A stretch of DNA of 57,385 bases from Novosphingobium sp. 32-60-15. GTDB taxonomy: Bacteria; Pseudomonadota; Alphaproteobacteria; Sphingomonadales; Sphingomonadaceae. The notes beneath the pieces are model-generated. The model had not been told where the DNA came from and made no database searches. It worked only from the letters and a program-made list of their open reading frames with translations. The stretch is from the NCBI RefSeq assembly GCF_002280675.1, contig NZ_NCEN01000016.1:1-57385 (forward strand). The letters run 5' to 3'. The position numbers and the translations under genes are program-made. Positions 33,926 to 42,381 of the stretch are shown piece after piece; position 1 is the stretch's first letter; every line of letters begins with the position of its first letter.

Positions 33926-35047
33926 ATGGTGAACCCCACGCCTTCCCCGGACGGACTGATCGTCTTGCTGCCTGCTGAAGCCGGGCATGCGTGGCATTGG
34001 TGGCGGGTAAGCGACAGCGGTGCGGGCGCGATGCAGGCGTTCGATGCCGATAGTGAGACCGCGCCTTGGGGCGGTGTTGGCGAAGTGACTGTGCTGGTGC
34101 CGCCCAGCGATGCGCCGGTTCGCGATGGACCAATGCCCGATATGCCCGAGCCACAAGCCTTGGCGGCTGAACGCATGGGCTTGGCGCAAGGTGGCTTGCA
34201 GGCAGGCGCGCGGCATGTGGCGGTTGCGGCGGACGCGGGCCGGTTGCTGTCGTGCAGCGTATCGGCGGCGCATATGGACCGCTGGATGGCAGCGCTGGCG
34301 GAACATGCGCTTGATCCTGTGGCGCTGGTGCCTGCCAGCCTTGTGCTGCCGCGCGCGGATGATGCGTTGATACTGGCTGACCTTGGCGGGCAATTGCTGG
34401 CGCGTACTGGTGAGGCGGCATTCGCGGGCGAGGCTGCGCTGGTTGAGGCGCTGGCGGGCGGTCTTGACCAAACCGCATTGAGCGATGACGATGTGGCGCG
34501 GCGTTTGGCAGCGGTTCATGCCAATCCGCCGCTCAATTTGCGACAGGGCGTCTATGGTCCACGCCGTGTTTCGGTGTTTCGCGTTGGCAACTGGATGGGA
34601 CTGCTGCGGATGGCGGCAGTAGCGGCATTGATGGCGCTTTTGCTGATGCTGGTGTGGGTGGTGAAGTGGAACCTTGATAGCACCGCGCAGGAAGACCACG
34701 CGCTGGAACTGGTACAAGCGCGCTTCCCCGCAGCCACCGATCTGGAAAGCGCCGAACGCGTGCTCGGTGCCGAACTTGCCAAACGTGGACAAGGCGGGGC
34801 GAGTTTTGTAGCCCCTGCCGCCGCGCTGTTTGAAACAATCCGGCCAATCCCTGCGGTTCGCCTGCGCGATCTGGGCTATAGCGCGGATGGGACGCTGCGC
34901 TTCACCGTGGCGGCACCGCGCGCCGAAGATGTGAACACCGTGCTGATTGCTTTGCAAAATCAAGGCTGGAAGGTGACCGTTCCGCCCGCTCTGGCCCCCG
35001 ACCCGACCGGCGCGACGGTCGCGGCAATAACGCTGAGGGCACCGTGA
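33926..35047 (+). CDS. gspL: Type II secretion protein GspL
   Basis: The 373-residue protein has an actin-like cytoplasmic domain (LIVLLPAEAGHAWHWWRV, VALVPASLVLPR near 135), one transmembrane helix near residue 230 (MAAVAALMALLLMLVWVV) and a ferredoxin-like periplasmic domain (RLRDLGYSADGTLRFTVAA). GspL anchors GspE to the membrane and pairs with GspM. Its stop overlaps the gspM start by four bases. Confidence 0.88.
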   Translation: MVNPTPSPDGLIVLLPAEAGHAWHWWRVSDSGAGAMQAFDADSETAPWGGVGEVTVLVPPSDAPVRDGPMPDMPEPQALAAERMGLAQGGLQAGARHVAVAADAGRLLSCSVSAAHMDRWMAALAEHALDPVALVPASLVLPRADDALILADLGGQLLARTGEAAFAGEAALVEALAGGLDQTALSDDDVARRLAAVHANPPLNLRQGVYGPRRVSVFRVGNWMGLLRMAAVAALMALLLMLVWVVKWNLDSTAQEDHALELVQARFPAATDLESAERVLGAELAKRGQGGASFVAPAAALFETIRPIPAVRLRDLGYSADGTLRFTVAAPRAEDVNTVLIALQNQGWKVTVPPALAPDPTGATVAAITLRAP

Positions 35048-35523
35048 TGGGCCGGGTAAGTGCTTGGTATATCGGTTTAACCGAACGCGAGCGAATGCTC
35101 GTGAGCGTGGCCGGTGGGTTGATGGCGCTGATTGTGCTGATTTATGCAATCATCCTGCCTGTGGGACAGGCGGTGGATGATGCGGCTGTTCGCCACCGTC
35201 TGGCCACCGAACGCGCCGGACGTATTGCGGCGCAGATTGACGCACTTAAAGCTGCTCCGCGTGTAAAGCCGGCGGCTTTGGCCGGACCGGTTGAGCAAGT
35301 GGCCGGAGCCAGCGCGCAAGCGGCTGGATTTGTTGTGCAATCCAGTCAACGGCGCGGGTCAGACGCGGTGGTTATCGTGATTCCCACTGCGCGGCCATCT
35401 GCGGCGCTTGCCTGGATCGATGGTCTTTCAGCGCAAGGGTTGGCGGTTGAACAATTGACGATGACGCCCGCCCCGGACGGGACAGTTTCGGTCAATGTGA
35501 CCGTGCGGCGGAGCGGATCGTGA
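35044..35523 (+). CDS. gspM: Type II secretion protein GspM
   Basis: The 159-residue protein has a short cytoplasmic N-terminus with the ERERMLVSVAGG motif (GspM proteins usually start with R-E-R before the helix), one transmembrane helix (LMALIVLIYAIILPV) and a small periplasmic domain with ARPSAALAWIDGLSAQGL. It stabilises GspL. The gene overlaps gspL and gspN by four bases at each end. Confidence 0.9.
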   Translation: MMGRVSAWYIGLTERERMLVSVAGGLMALIVLIYAIILPVGQAVDDAAVRHRLATERAGRIAAQIDALKAAPRVKPAALAGPVEQVAGASAQAAGFVVQSSQRRGSDAVVIVIPTARPSAALAWIDGLSAQGLAVEQLTMTPAPDGTVSVNVTVRRSGS

Positions 35524-36251
35524 TCGGGCGCTGGATATTCGTGCGCGAACGCGCGCTGACACGGCGCGGGTGGTTGGCGCTAGCCGTGTTGACCACGGTC
35601 GGCCTGATCGCGCTGCTGCCCTTGCGCGTGGCTGTAGGCATGGCCGCGCCTGAAAATGTGACGGCGCGAAGCATTGAAGGTTCGGTGTGGAGCGGGCGGA
35701 TCGGCGATTTGCGGGTCGGGTCATTGCCTCTCGGCACGATTGACGCAGGGCTGCGGCCTTTGCCTTTGCTGCTTGGCCGTGCGGAGTTTGACCTGCGCCG
35801 CGAAGGGGCCGCCCCGTTTGCGGCGATTGCATCTGCAAGTGGCGGTGATGTGCGGCTTTCGGGCGTGAACGGCGCGGTCGCTTTGCCGGACGGCCTTGGC
35901 GGATTGCCCGTCACGTCGCTGGCGTTCAGCGACCTGTCTGTTCGCATGGCCAATGGCAAATGTGCAGACGCCCAAGGCTCGCTGGGAATGACGCTGGCTT
36001 CACCGGGCGCATTGCTGCCACAAGCGGTCAGCCTTTCGGGCAAGGCGCGGTGCGAGGGCGGTTCGCTGGTTGTGCCGATGCAGGGACCGGGCGGAATGGA
36101 ACGATTGACCATGCGCATAGCGGGCGATGGTCGCTGGCAAGCGGATCTGGTACTGGCGGGCCTGCCGCCAGAGGTGAGTGGACCGTTGATGCAGGGCGGC
36201 TTTACCGCCCGTCCCGGCGGAATTGGCATCGGGACGAGCGGGCAGTTCTGA
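35520..36251 (+). CDS. gspN: Type II secretion protein GspN
   Basis: The 243-residue protein has one N-terminal membrane helix (WLALAVLTTVGLIALLPLRVAVG) and a periplasmic beta-rich domain with IEGSVWSGRIGDLRVGSLPLG, the GspN signature, and LPPEVSGPLMQGGF near the end. GspN is present in only part of the T2SS families and its role is unclear. It ends the operon; the stop is three bases from the convergent dps stop. Confidence 0.9.
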   Translation: MIGRWIFVRERALTRRGWLALAVLTTVGLIALLPLRVAVGMAAPENVTARSIEGSVWSGRIGDLRVGSLPLGTIDAGLRPLPLLLGRAEFDLRREGAAPFAAIASASGGDVRLSGVNGAVALPDGLGGLPVTSLAFSDLSVRMANGKCADAQGSLGMTLASPGALLPQAVSLSGKARCEGGSLVVPMQGPGGMERLTMRIAGDGRWQADLVLAGLPPEVSGPLMQGGFTARPGGIGIGTSGQF

Positions 36252-36254
36252 GGA

Positions 36255-36710
36255 TTATGCTATCGTCTGGGTAAGGAACCAGACGCGCTGTTCAGCCTGA
36301 TCGGTCCAATCGTCGGCCAGACCTTCTGTCGCATTGTCACCTGCCGCGGTTGCGGCGTCCTTTACGGCGCGGATGGCCTTTACCAGCTTTGCATTGTCAT
36401 CACGCAGCGACTTGACCATCTCCATCGCATCAATCTTCGTGCGGTCATCGTCCTTGATTGATGCTTTGCCTGCGATGCTGGCAATCGATGTCAGCGTGTT
36501 GCCGCCATTCTTGCGCACACGTTCGGCAATGATGTCGGTCAGTGTGAACAGTTCGGTGGCGTGTTCGTCGAACAGCAAATGCAGTTCGCGGAAATTTGGT
36601 CCTGCCACATGCCAATGGAAGCTCTTGGTCTTGAGATAGAGCGTGAAAAAGTCGGCCAGAAGGCCGTTCAAGCTGTCGATCAAAGCCTTCTTTGCGTTGT
36701 CGCCGGGCAT
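36255..36710 (-). CDS. dps: Dps-family ferritin-like DNA-protection protein
   Basis: The 151-residue protein forms a dodecamer that oxidises and stores iron and protects DNA in stress. The ferroxidase-site residues are visible in KTKSFHWHVAGPNF and LHLLFDEHATEL. Start at MPGDNAKK is supported by AAGGAA eight bases upstream. No long lysine tail is present, so non-specific DNA binding may be weak. No OxyR or Fur site was identified in the 99-bp gap to nhaA. Confidence 0.93.
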   Translation of the reverse strand: MPGDNAKKALIDSLNGLLADFFTLYLKTKSFHWHVAGPNFRELHLLFDEHATELFTLTDIIAERVRKNGGNTLTSIASIAGKASIKDDDRTKIDAMEMVKSLRDDNAKLVKAIRAVKDAATAAGDNATEGLADDWTDQAEQRVWFLTQTIA

Positions 36711-36809
36711 GGGTGTTTCCTTTGTGATTCCAATTGCTGCAATCGTTATACGCGCATCCGCTTGAAAGGTTTCACGCAATTAGATCGGCTTTGTGATCGA
36801 TTAAGCCGA

Positions 36810-37982
36810 TTAGTTTTGATTGACTTTGCTGCCTTTCAGCAGAATCATGCCCGCAATCGCGGCGATTACTGAACCGCCCAGAATGCCGAGCTTGGCCTCT
36901 TCGACAAGAACCGGGCTGGTCGGGAAAGCAAGGCCTGCGATGAACAGGCTCATCGTAAAGCCGATGCCGCAGAGCAGCGATATGCCCCACAATTGCCGCA
37001 GTGTTGCGCCTTCCGGGCGCTGTGCAATGCCGAGACGTTCAGCCAGAATCACGCTCCCCAGAATGCCGATCTGCTTGCCCAGCAACAGGCCAAGCCCGAT
37101 GCCGAGCGGCAGAGCAAGCGAACCACCCTCAGGCAAGCCAAGATGAACGCCCGCGTTGGCAAGACCGAACAGCGGCACGATCAGGAATCCGTTGGGCGCA
37201 ACAAGCGCGTGTTCGAGGCGAAGCAACGGGCTGTCATGCTGTCGATTCAATGCAAGCGGGACGGTGAGCGCGGCCAGGACACCGGCAATCGTTGCGTGAA
37301 TGCCGGAATGCAGCACAGCGTACCACAAGGCAATTGCGCCAAGGATATAAGGCGTGAGCGCACGCACGCCCATGCGATTGACGATGACCAGTGCGACGAG
37401 AATCACTGCGCTGATCCCCAGCCACGCGAGTTTCAATCCTGTGGTGTAGAAGAACGCGATGACCATAACCGCGCCCAGATCATCAACGATGGCCACCGTT
37501 AGGAGGAACAGGCGCAGTGACGGTGGCAGACCTTTTCCGGCCAATGCCAGTACGCCAATGGCAAAAGCGATGTCGGTTGCCGAAGGAATGGCCCAACCGG
37601 CGTGGAGCGCGGGTTCGCCATTGGTTATGGCCAGATAGATCAACGCCGGCACGGCCATCCCGGCCACCGCTGCAATGACGGGCAAGCGGCGGCGGCGCGC
37701 GTTTGACAGCTCTCCGTCAAGAATTTCGCGTTTGATTTCAAGGCCAACCACGAAAAAGAACACCGCCATCAGGCCATCGTTGATCCACAGGTGTGCGCTG
37801 TAAAGCTTGGGCACCGGCGTCCAGCCAAGCGGATCATTGAACAGGCCATGCCAAGCGCTGGCCCAGGGCGAATTGGCAAGGATAAGGGCCACAGCAGCGC
37901 ATGCCATAAGCACGAGGCCGGGTGCGGCTTCGTTGCGCGATAATGCGCGCCAAGCCTTTTTAAGTCCTCGCGATACCGCCAT
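36810..37982 (-). CDS. nhaA: Na+/H+ antiporter NhaA
   Basis: NhaA exports sodium in exchange for protons and keeps internal pH under alkaline or salt stress. The 390-residue, 12-helix protein has the ion-binding aspartate pair in TVAIVDDLGAVMVIAFF, PSATDIAFAIGVL of the unwound helix 4, and FFFVVGLEIKREIL. The start at MAVSRGLKKAWRAL follows alphaproteobacterial homologues. It is divergent from the NfrB-like gene with 45 bp between the chosen starts. Confidence 0.94.
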   Translation of the reverse strand: MAVSRGLKKAWRALSRNEAAPGLVLMACAAVALILANSPWASAWHGLFNDPLGWTPVPKLYSAHLWINDGLMAVFFFVVGLEIKREILDGELSNARRRRLPVIAAVAGMAVPALIYLAITNGEPALHAGWAIPSATDIAFAIGVLALAGKGLPPSLRLFLLTVAIVDDLGAVMVIAFFYTTGLKLAWLGISAVILVALVIVNRMGVRALTPYILGAIALWYAVLHSGIHATIAGVLAALTVPLALNRQHDSPLLRLEHALVAPNGFLIVPLFGLANAGVHLGLPEGGSLALPLGIGLGLLLGKQIGILGSVILAERLGIAQRPEGATLRQLWGISLLCGIGFTMSLFIAGLAFPTSPVLVEEAKLGILGGSVIAAIAGMILLKGSKVNQN

Positions 37983-38027
37983 TTTCGAATCAGTCCCTAG
38001 TTCACGAACCCGCGCAAGCAGGCATAG

Positions 38028-39485
38028 ATGTTTCATGTGGTCGCATCATTCGGACACGTCAAACGGGGGCAGAATTTGCCAACTTCGCCGTCTTATTCGG
38101 CATTCCAGTGGCTCGCAATTGTCGAGCATGAACTTCTTTTGTTTGCCGCATTCTGGTTTGCAATCGGCGCGATAGACGAATTTCTGATTGACGGTGTCTG
38201 GATATGGATACGGATAAAGAGCGCTGCGCAACTCCCGAGGCTGGTTGATGATCATCATCAGGAACTGAAAGGCATTGCTGCTGTAATTGTTCCGGCCTGG
38301 CATGAAGCGGCGGTTATCGGCGCAATGGTCAGCCATTGTCTGGAGAGCTGGCCGCAGAAGAATTTGCGCATTTACGTGGGCGTTTATCGCAACGATCAAG
38401 CAACGCTGGCCGCCTTGACCGTGTTGACGAAAGATCCGCGACTGCGGGTAGTCTTACATGACCGTGATGGGCCGACCACCAAGGCCGATTGCCTGAACCG
38501 GCTGTACCGCGCGCTCTGTGACGATGAGCACCGCACCGGCAGGCGTGCCCGGTCCCTGATCCTGCACGATGCCGAGGATATGGTGCACCCTGCGGCACTG
38601 GGCCTGATGGATAGCGCGCTGGACCACGCCGATTTTGTACAACTGCCGGTTAGGCCCGAGCCACAGCAAGGCTCTCGCTGGATTGCGGGCCACTATTGCG
38701 ACGAATTTGCCGAGGCTCACAGCCGAGACATGGTCGTGCGCAATTGGCTGCGGGCGGGCTTGCCGTCGTCAGGCGTGGGGTGTGCATTTTCACGCGAGGC
38801 GATTGACCGCATTCTGGAGCGGCGCGGCGGGGGCGATCCATTTGCTGCCGAATGCCTGACCGAAGATTACGAGGCAGGGCTGTTGGTCAGCGAAACCGGC
38901 GGAAATTCCTGCTTTTTGCGGGTGCGGGACCGGGATGGCCACATTGTTGCCACGCGTGAGTTTTTTCCGAGCACTTTGACCGCCGCTGTCAGGCAGAAAA
39001 CCCGGTGGCTGCACGGGATCGCGTTTCAGGGCTGGGAGCGATTGGGGTGGAGTGGCCACGGCTTTGATCTGTGGATGCGTGTGCGCGACAGGCGTGGGGC
39101 CTTGGTCGCAGTGGTGCTGGCGGCTGCTTATGCGCTCATCGTGATTTCACCATTGGTGCGTCTTGGCGATGCGTTGGGACAGATCACGCCGTTGGTGGCA
39201 GATCCTGTGATCAAAGCGTTGCTGCTGTTCAATCTGTTCAGCTTCATCTGGCGCTTGACGCTGCGTTTCGGTTTTACCGCCCATGAATATGGCGTTGCCG
39301 AAGGATTTCGGGCGATCCTTCGTTTTCCTGTTGGCAATATCATTTCCATCATGGCCGGGCGCCGCGCGCTGATGGCCTATTTGCGGGTGCTGTCCGGCGG
39401 CAAAGTGCAGTGGGACCATACGGTACATCTGGTGCATCCGGTGCATTTGATCGGGCGAGGCACGGCGAGATTGGCGCGACAATGA
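38028..39485 (+). CDS. NfrB-like membrane glycosyltransferase
   Basis: The 485-residue protein has an N-terminal membrane segment (HELLLFAAFWFAIGAIDEF), a GT2 catalytic domain (AAVIVPAWHEAAVIGAMVSH; LILHDAEDMVHP with the metal-binding acids; CLTEDYEAGL; QKTRWLHGIAFQGWERLGW, the (Q/R)xxRW motif) and three C-terminal helices. This is the arrangement of NfrB (bacteriophage N4 adsorption protein B), a c-di-GMP-linked polysaccharide synthase in E. coli. Unlike E. coli NfrB, no C-terminal MshEN domain is visible. It overlaps by four bases with an NfrA-like gene. Confidence 0.85.
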   Translation: MFHVVASFGHVKRGQNLPTSPSYSAFQWLAIVEHELLLFAAFWFAIGAIDEFLIDGVWIWIRIKSAAQLPRLVDDHHQELKGIAAVIVPAWHEAAVIGAMVSHCLESWPQKNLRIYVGVYRNDQATLAALTVLTKDPRLRVVLHDRDGPTTKADCLNRLYRALCDDEHRTGRRARSLILHDAEDMVHPAALGLMDSALDHADFVQLPVRPEPQQGSRWIAGHYCDEFAEAHSRDMVVRNWLRAGLPSSGVGCAFSREAIDRILERRGGGDPFAAECLTEDYEAGLLVSETGGNSCFLRVRDRDGHIVATREFFPSTLTAAVRQKTRWLHGIAFQGWERLGWSGHGFDLWMRVRDRRGALVAVVLAAAYALIVISPLVRLGDALGQITPLVADPVIKALLLFNLFSFIWRLTLRFGFTAHEYGVAEGFRAILRFPVGNIISIMAGRRALMAYLRVLSGGKVQWDHTVHLVHPVHLIGRGTARLARQ

Positions 39486-40549
39486 TGAGGCGGCCCGCGT
39501 CTGCGCGGCGCGGACAGCCGATTCTAGCGCTGGCGGTGATCCTGGTGATCTGGACCGTGGCCAGAGCAGCGATGTGGAACCCGATATTTGCAGCCGGAAA
39601 CGAACCGGCGCAATCCCATGCGCCTGTTGTCATGCGGGGGGAGGTGGTTGCCTTATCACGCGCGACTGTAGAGCCAAGTACGAGGTTGGCGGGAAGAGAG
39701 GAAATAAAAACAATAGCTTGGCCCAAAATGAAAGTGCCTACTGCGCCGTTGATCGACGCTGCACCCCCAGCCACGCGAGAAGTGGGGCCACCACATCGCC
39801 AAAGCGCTGACTTGGTCGCAGATGTGCCACGCTTTGTGCCAACAGCCACCTCGCTTGGGGGGCGGGCAGCCTACTCGAAGGGGCAGCGCTGGACGTTTGA
39901 CCAGTGGTTGCTGATGCGGGCCGGTAGCGGTGTTGCGGCGACAGCTCCGGGCGCTGCGTCTTATGGCGCCAGCCAAGCAGGAGCGATCGCACGGTTTCGG
40001 CTGGGCAGTGGCAAGCCGCATGACAGCTTTGGTTATGTCCGCACATCGCTGGCGATTGATGCACCGGACAACGACAGGGAACTGGCGGTAGGTCTGGGGT
40101 TGCGCCCCATGCGGCGCGTGCCCCTGCGGGTTATGGCAGAGGTGCGGGTTTATGATTCGAGCAATAGCCAGATGCGGCTGCGTCCTGTGGTGACGGTGGT
40201 GACAGAATTGCCTTGGCAGAACTTGCCCGCAGGGTTCCTCGCCGAGGTTTATGGACAAGCTGGCTATGCCGGCGGTGTCGGCCCGACCGCGTTCTTCGAT
40301 GCGCAGGCAGTGGTCGACCGGTCAGTGACCGACGTTGTCGGCGTGAAGCGCGAAGTGCGTCTGGGCGCGGGGGTATGGGCTGGCGGCCAGAAGGGAGCGG
40401 TGCGGCTGGACGTTGGGCCACGCGTGACGTTGCCGCTCGATCTGGGTGACGGTGTGGCCAGCAGAATCGCGCTGGACTGGCGATTGCGGGTTGCCGGAAA
40501 CGCCAATCCTGCTTCGGGTCCTGCCCTGACCGTCGCATCATCGTTTTAA
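39482..40549 (+). CDS. NfrA C-terminal-like beta-barrel protein
   Basis: The 355-residue protein has an N-terminal signal anchor (PILALAVILVIWTVARAAMW), a variable linker of ~100 residues and a C-terminal region made of alternating beta strands (GAIARFRLGSG, SFGYVRTSLAI, RELAVGLGLRP, VMAEVRVYDS, GFLAEVYGQAGYAGG, EVRLGAGVWAGGQKGAVRLDVG) as in the NfrA C-terminal outer-membrane domain. Full NfrA has a long TPR region, which is absent here. The pair is probably a polysaccharide synthase and its outer-membrane exit. The start ATG overlaps the nfrB-like stop. Confidence 0.78.
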   Translation: MMRRPASARRGQPILALAVILVIWTVARAAMWNPIFAAGNEPAQSHAPVVMRGEVVALSRATVEPSTRLAGREEIKTIAWPKMKVPTAPLIDAAPPATREVGPPHRQSADLVADVPRFVPTATSLGGRAAYSKGQRWTFDQWLLMRAGSGVAATAPGAASYGASQAGAIARFRLGSGKPHDSFGYVRTSLAIDAPDNDRELAVGLGLRPMRRVPLRVMAEVRVYDSSNSQMRLRPVVTVVTELPWQNLPAGFLAEVYGQAGYAGGVGPTAFFDAQAVVDRSVTDVVGVKREVRLGAGVWAGGQKGAVRLDVGPRVTLPLDLGDGVASRIALDWRLRVAGNANPASGPALTVASSF

Positions 40550-40625
40550 TCACACAGTTTTTTGGCCGAATTGCGTCCATGTGGGGTTGCTGGCAGCGGG
40601 TGGGGAGCCTAGCGTCGGCACGGCA

Positions 40626-41540
40626 ATGGACGTCTATCTTCCCATCGCGAACTTATCGGTAAACGGTCTTTTGATCGTTAGCCTTGGTGCGTTGACCGGC
40701 TTGCTCTCGGGCATGTTCGGCGTAGGCGGCGGGTTCCTGACCACGCCTTTGCTGATTTTCTACGGCATCCCCCCCACTGTCGCGGCGGCTTCGGCTGCCA
40801 GCCAGGTTACTGGCGCAAGCGTTTCGGGCGCTTTTCACCATGCACGGCGCGGCGGGATTGATTACCACATGGGTGCCGTGCTGGTGGCGGGGGGCATGTT
40901 GGGCACCGGGATTGGCGCCTTGCTGTTCCGGCTGCTGCAAGCGCTGGGGCAGATCGATACGGTCATCAACATCCTCTATGTGCTGATGCTGGGCGGCATT
41001 GGCGGGTTGATGGCGCATGAGAGCCTGACCACCATTCGCGCCAAACGTGCAGGGGTGCCGCTGCCAGCACGCAAGCGCCGCCATCATCCGCTGGTGGCAA
41101 GCCTGCCGCTGCGTTGGCGCTTTTATCGCTCCGGCTTGTATATCTCGCCGCTTGCGCCGCTGCTGCTGGGCGTCATCACCGGTATCATGACAATGCTGAT
41201 GGGCATTGGTGGCGGGTTCGTGCTGGTTCCGGCCATGCTGTATATTCTGGGCATGGGCGTGAACGTGGTGGTGGGAACATCGCTGTTCCAGATCCTGTTT
41301 GTGACCATGACCACCACGATGATGCATTCGTTGACCACGCGCGCGGTGGACATTGTCCTGGCGATCCTGCTGTTGATCGGATCGGTTTCCGGCGCGCAAA
41401 TCGGGGCGCAGTTTGCGCAAAAGGCCAAGCCCGAAACCTTGCGCCTGATCCTGGCCGCTATTGTCTTGCTGGTGGCAATGCGCATGGCGCTGGGGCTGGG
41501 CTATCGGCCTGACGAGATTTACACGGTGGTGCCGCTATGA
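40626..41540 (+). CDS. TSUP-family sulfite/organosulfonate permease (TauE/SafE)
   Basis: The 304-residue membrane protein has about eight helices with the two TSUP repeats LSGMFGVGGGFLTTPLLIFYG and LMGIGGGFVLVPAMLYILG. Family members export or import sulfite, sulfoacetate or similar anions. The start at MDVYLPIANLSVNG is followed directly by the first helix. The next gene overlaps by four bases and belongs to TIGR02186, its regular partner in Alphaproteobacteria. Confidence 0.9.
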   Translation: MDVYLPIANLSVNGLLIVSLGALTGLLSGMFGVGGGFLTTPLLIFYGIPPTVAAASAASQVTGASVSGAFHHARRGGIDYHMGAVLVAGGMLGTGIGALLFRLLQALGQIDTVINILYVLMLGGIGGLMAHESLTTIRAKRAGVPLPARKRRHHPLVASLPLRWRFYRSGLYISPLAPLLLGVITGIMTMLMGIGGGFVLVPAMLYILGMGVNVVVGTSLFQILFVTMTTTMMHSLTTRAVDIVLAILLLIGSVSGAQIGAQFAQKAKPETLRLILAAIVLLVAMRMALGLGYRPDEIYTVVPL

Positions 41541-42289
41541 CGCGGTTTTTGGCGCTTGCTGCGTGCCTGCTGCTGTTGGGCGCGCGTGATCCGATCCTTG
41601 TGCCGGAAATTTCGCAACATGAAGTGCAGGTGCGTCAAGGTTTTACCGGTGCCGACTTGTTGCTGTTCGGCGCGATTTTAAGCCCGGAAGGCAGCCGTGC
41701 GGCGCAAGATTATGACATCGTGGTGGTGCTTGAAGGGCCGGTGCGATCCATCGTTCTGCGAGAAAAGCAGAAGATTGCCGGCATGTGGATTAACGCGGAT
41801 TCGATGGAGTTTCGATCAGCACCCAGCTACTTTGCCGTGGCATCATCAAGACCGATCGAGAAGATCGTCGATGACAAGACTGCTGCGATTTACGAACTTG
41901 GCCTCAAATGGTTGCAACTATCGCCCATCGGCGTGATTGACCCGAAGGAGCAGCGCCGCTTTTCCGGCGGTCTGGTTGATCTGATGCGGCGTGAAGGGTT
42001 CTACCGTGAGGATGAAGGGGCGGTGAAGATCAGCGGGCAGGTCCTGTATTCTGCGCGGATGAGCCTGCCTTCGAGCGTGCAGATCGGCACTTATACGGCC
42101 GAGACTTTTGCGATCCGTAACGGCAAGGTCGTGGCATCGGCCATCACGCGGGTGGAAGTGACCAAAGAGGGCTTTGAGCGCTTCGTGGCCGTGGCCGCCG
42201 AAGAGCGCGGCCTGATCTATGGACTGTTTGCCGTGCTGGTATCAGTCGGGATGGGTTGGGTTGCCGGGCGGTTGTTTGCGCTCGTCTAA
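41537..42289 (+). CDS. TIGR02186-family membrane-anchored partner of the TSUP permease
   Basis: The 250-residue protein has a signal peptide (LALAACLLLLGA), a periplasmic region starting LVPEISQHEVQVRQGFTGADLLLFGAI, and a single C-terminal transmembrane helix (LIYGLFAVLVSVGMGWVAG). Motifs DIVVVLEGP and WINADSMEF are family marks. Established knowledge covers only the gene pairing; the biochemical role is unknown, and a periplasmic substrate-handling or assembly role is inference. Confidence 0.88.
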   Translation: MTRFLALAACLLLLGARDPILVPEISQHEVQVRQGFTGADLLLFGAILSPEGSRAAQDYDIVVVLEGPVRSIVLREKQKIAGMWINADSMEFRSAPSYFAVASSRPIEKIVDDKTAAIYELGLKWLQLSPIGVIDPKEQRRFSGGLVDLMRREGFYREDEGAVKISGQVLYSARMSLPSSVQIGTYTAETFAIRNGKVVASAITRVEVTKEGFERFVAVAAEERGLIYGLFAVLVSVGMGWVAGRLFALV

Positions 42290-42381
42290 GCGGGACGGGC
42301 CGCAGTACTCTGTGTTTAGCCAATATTAACTTAGTCGCCCTAACCAACTCTAATCCGTGTTGAAGGCTTGGGGTTTGTTTG

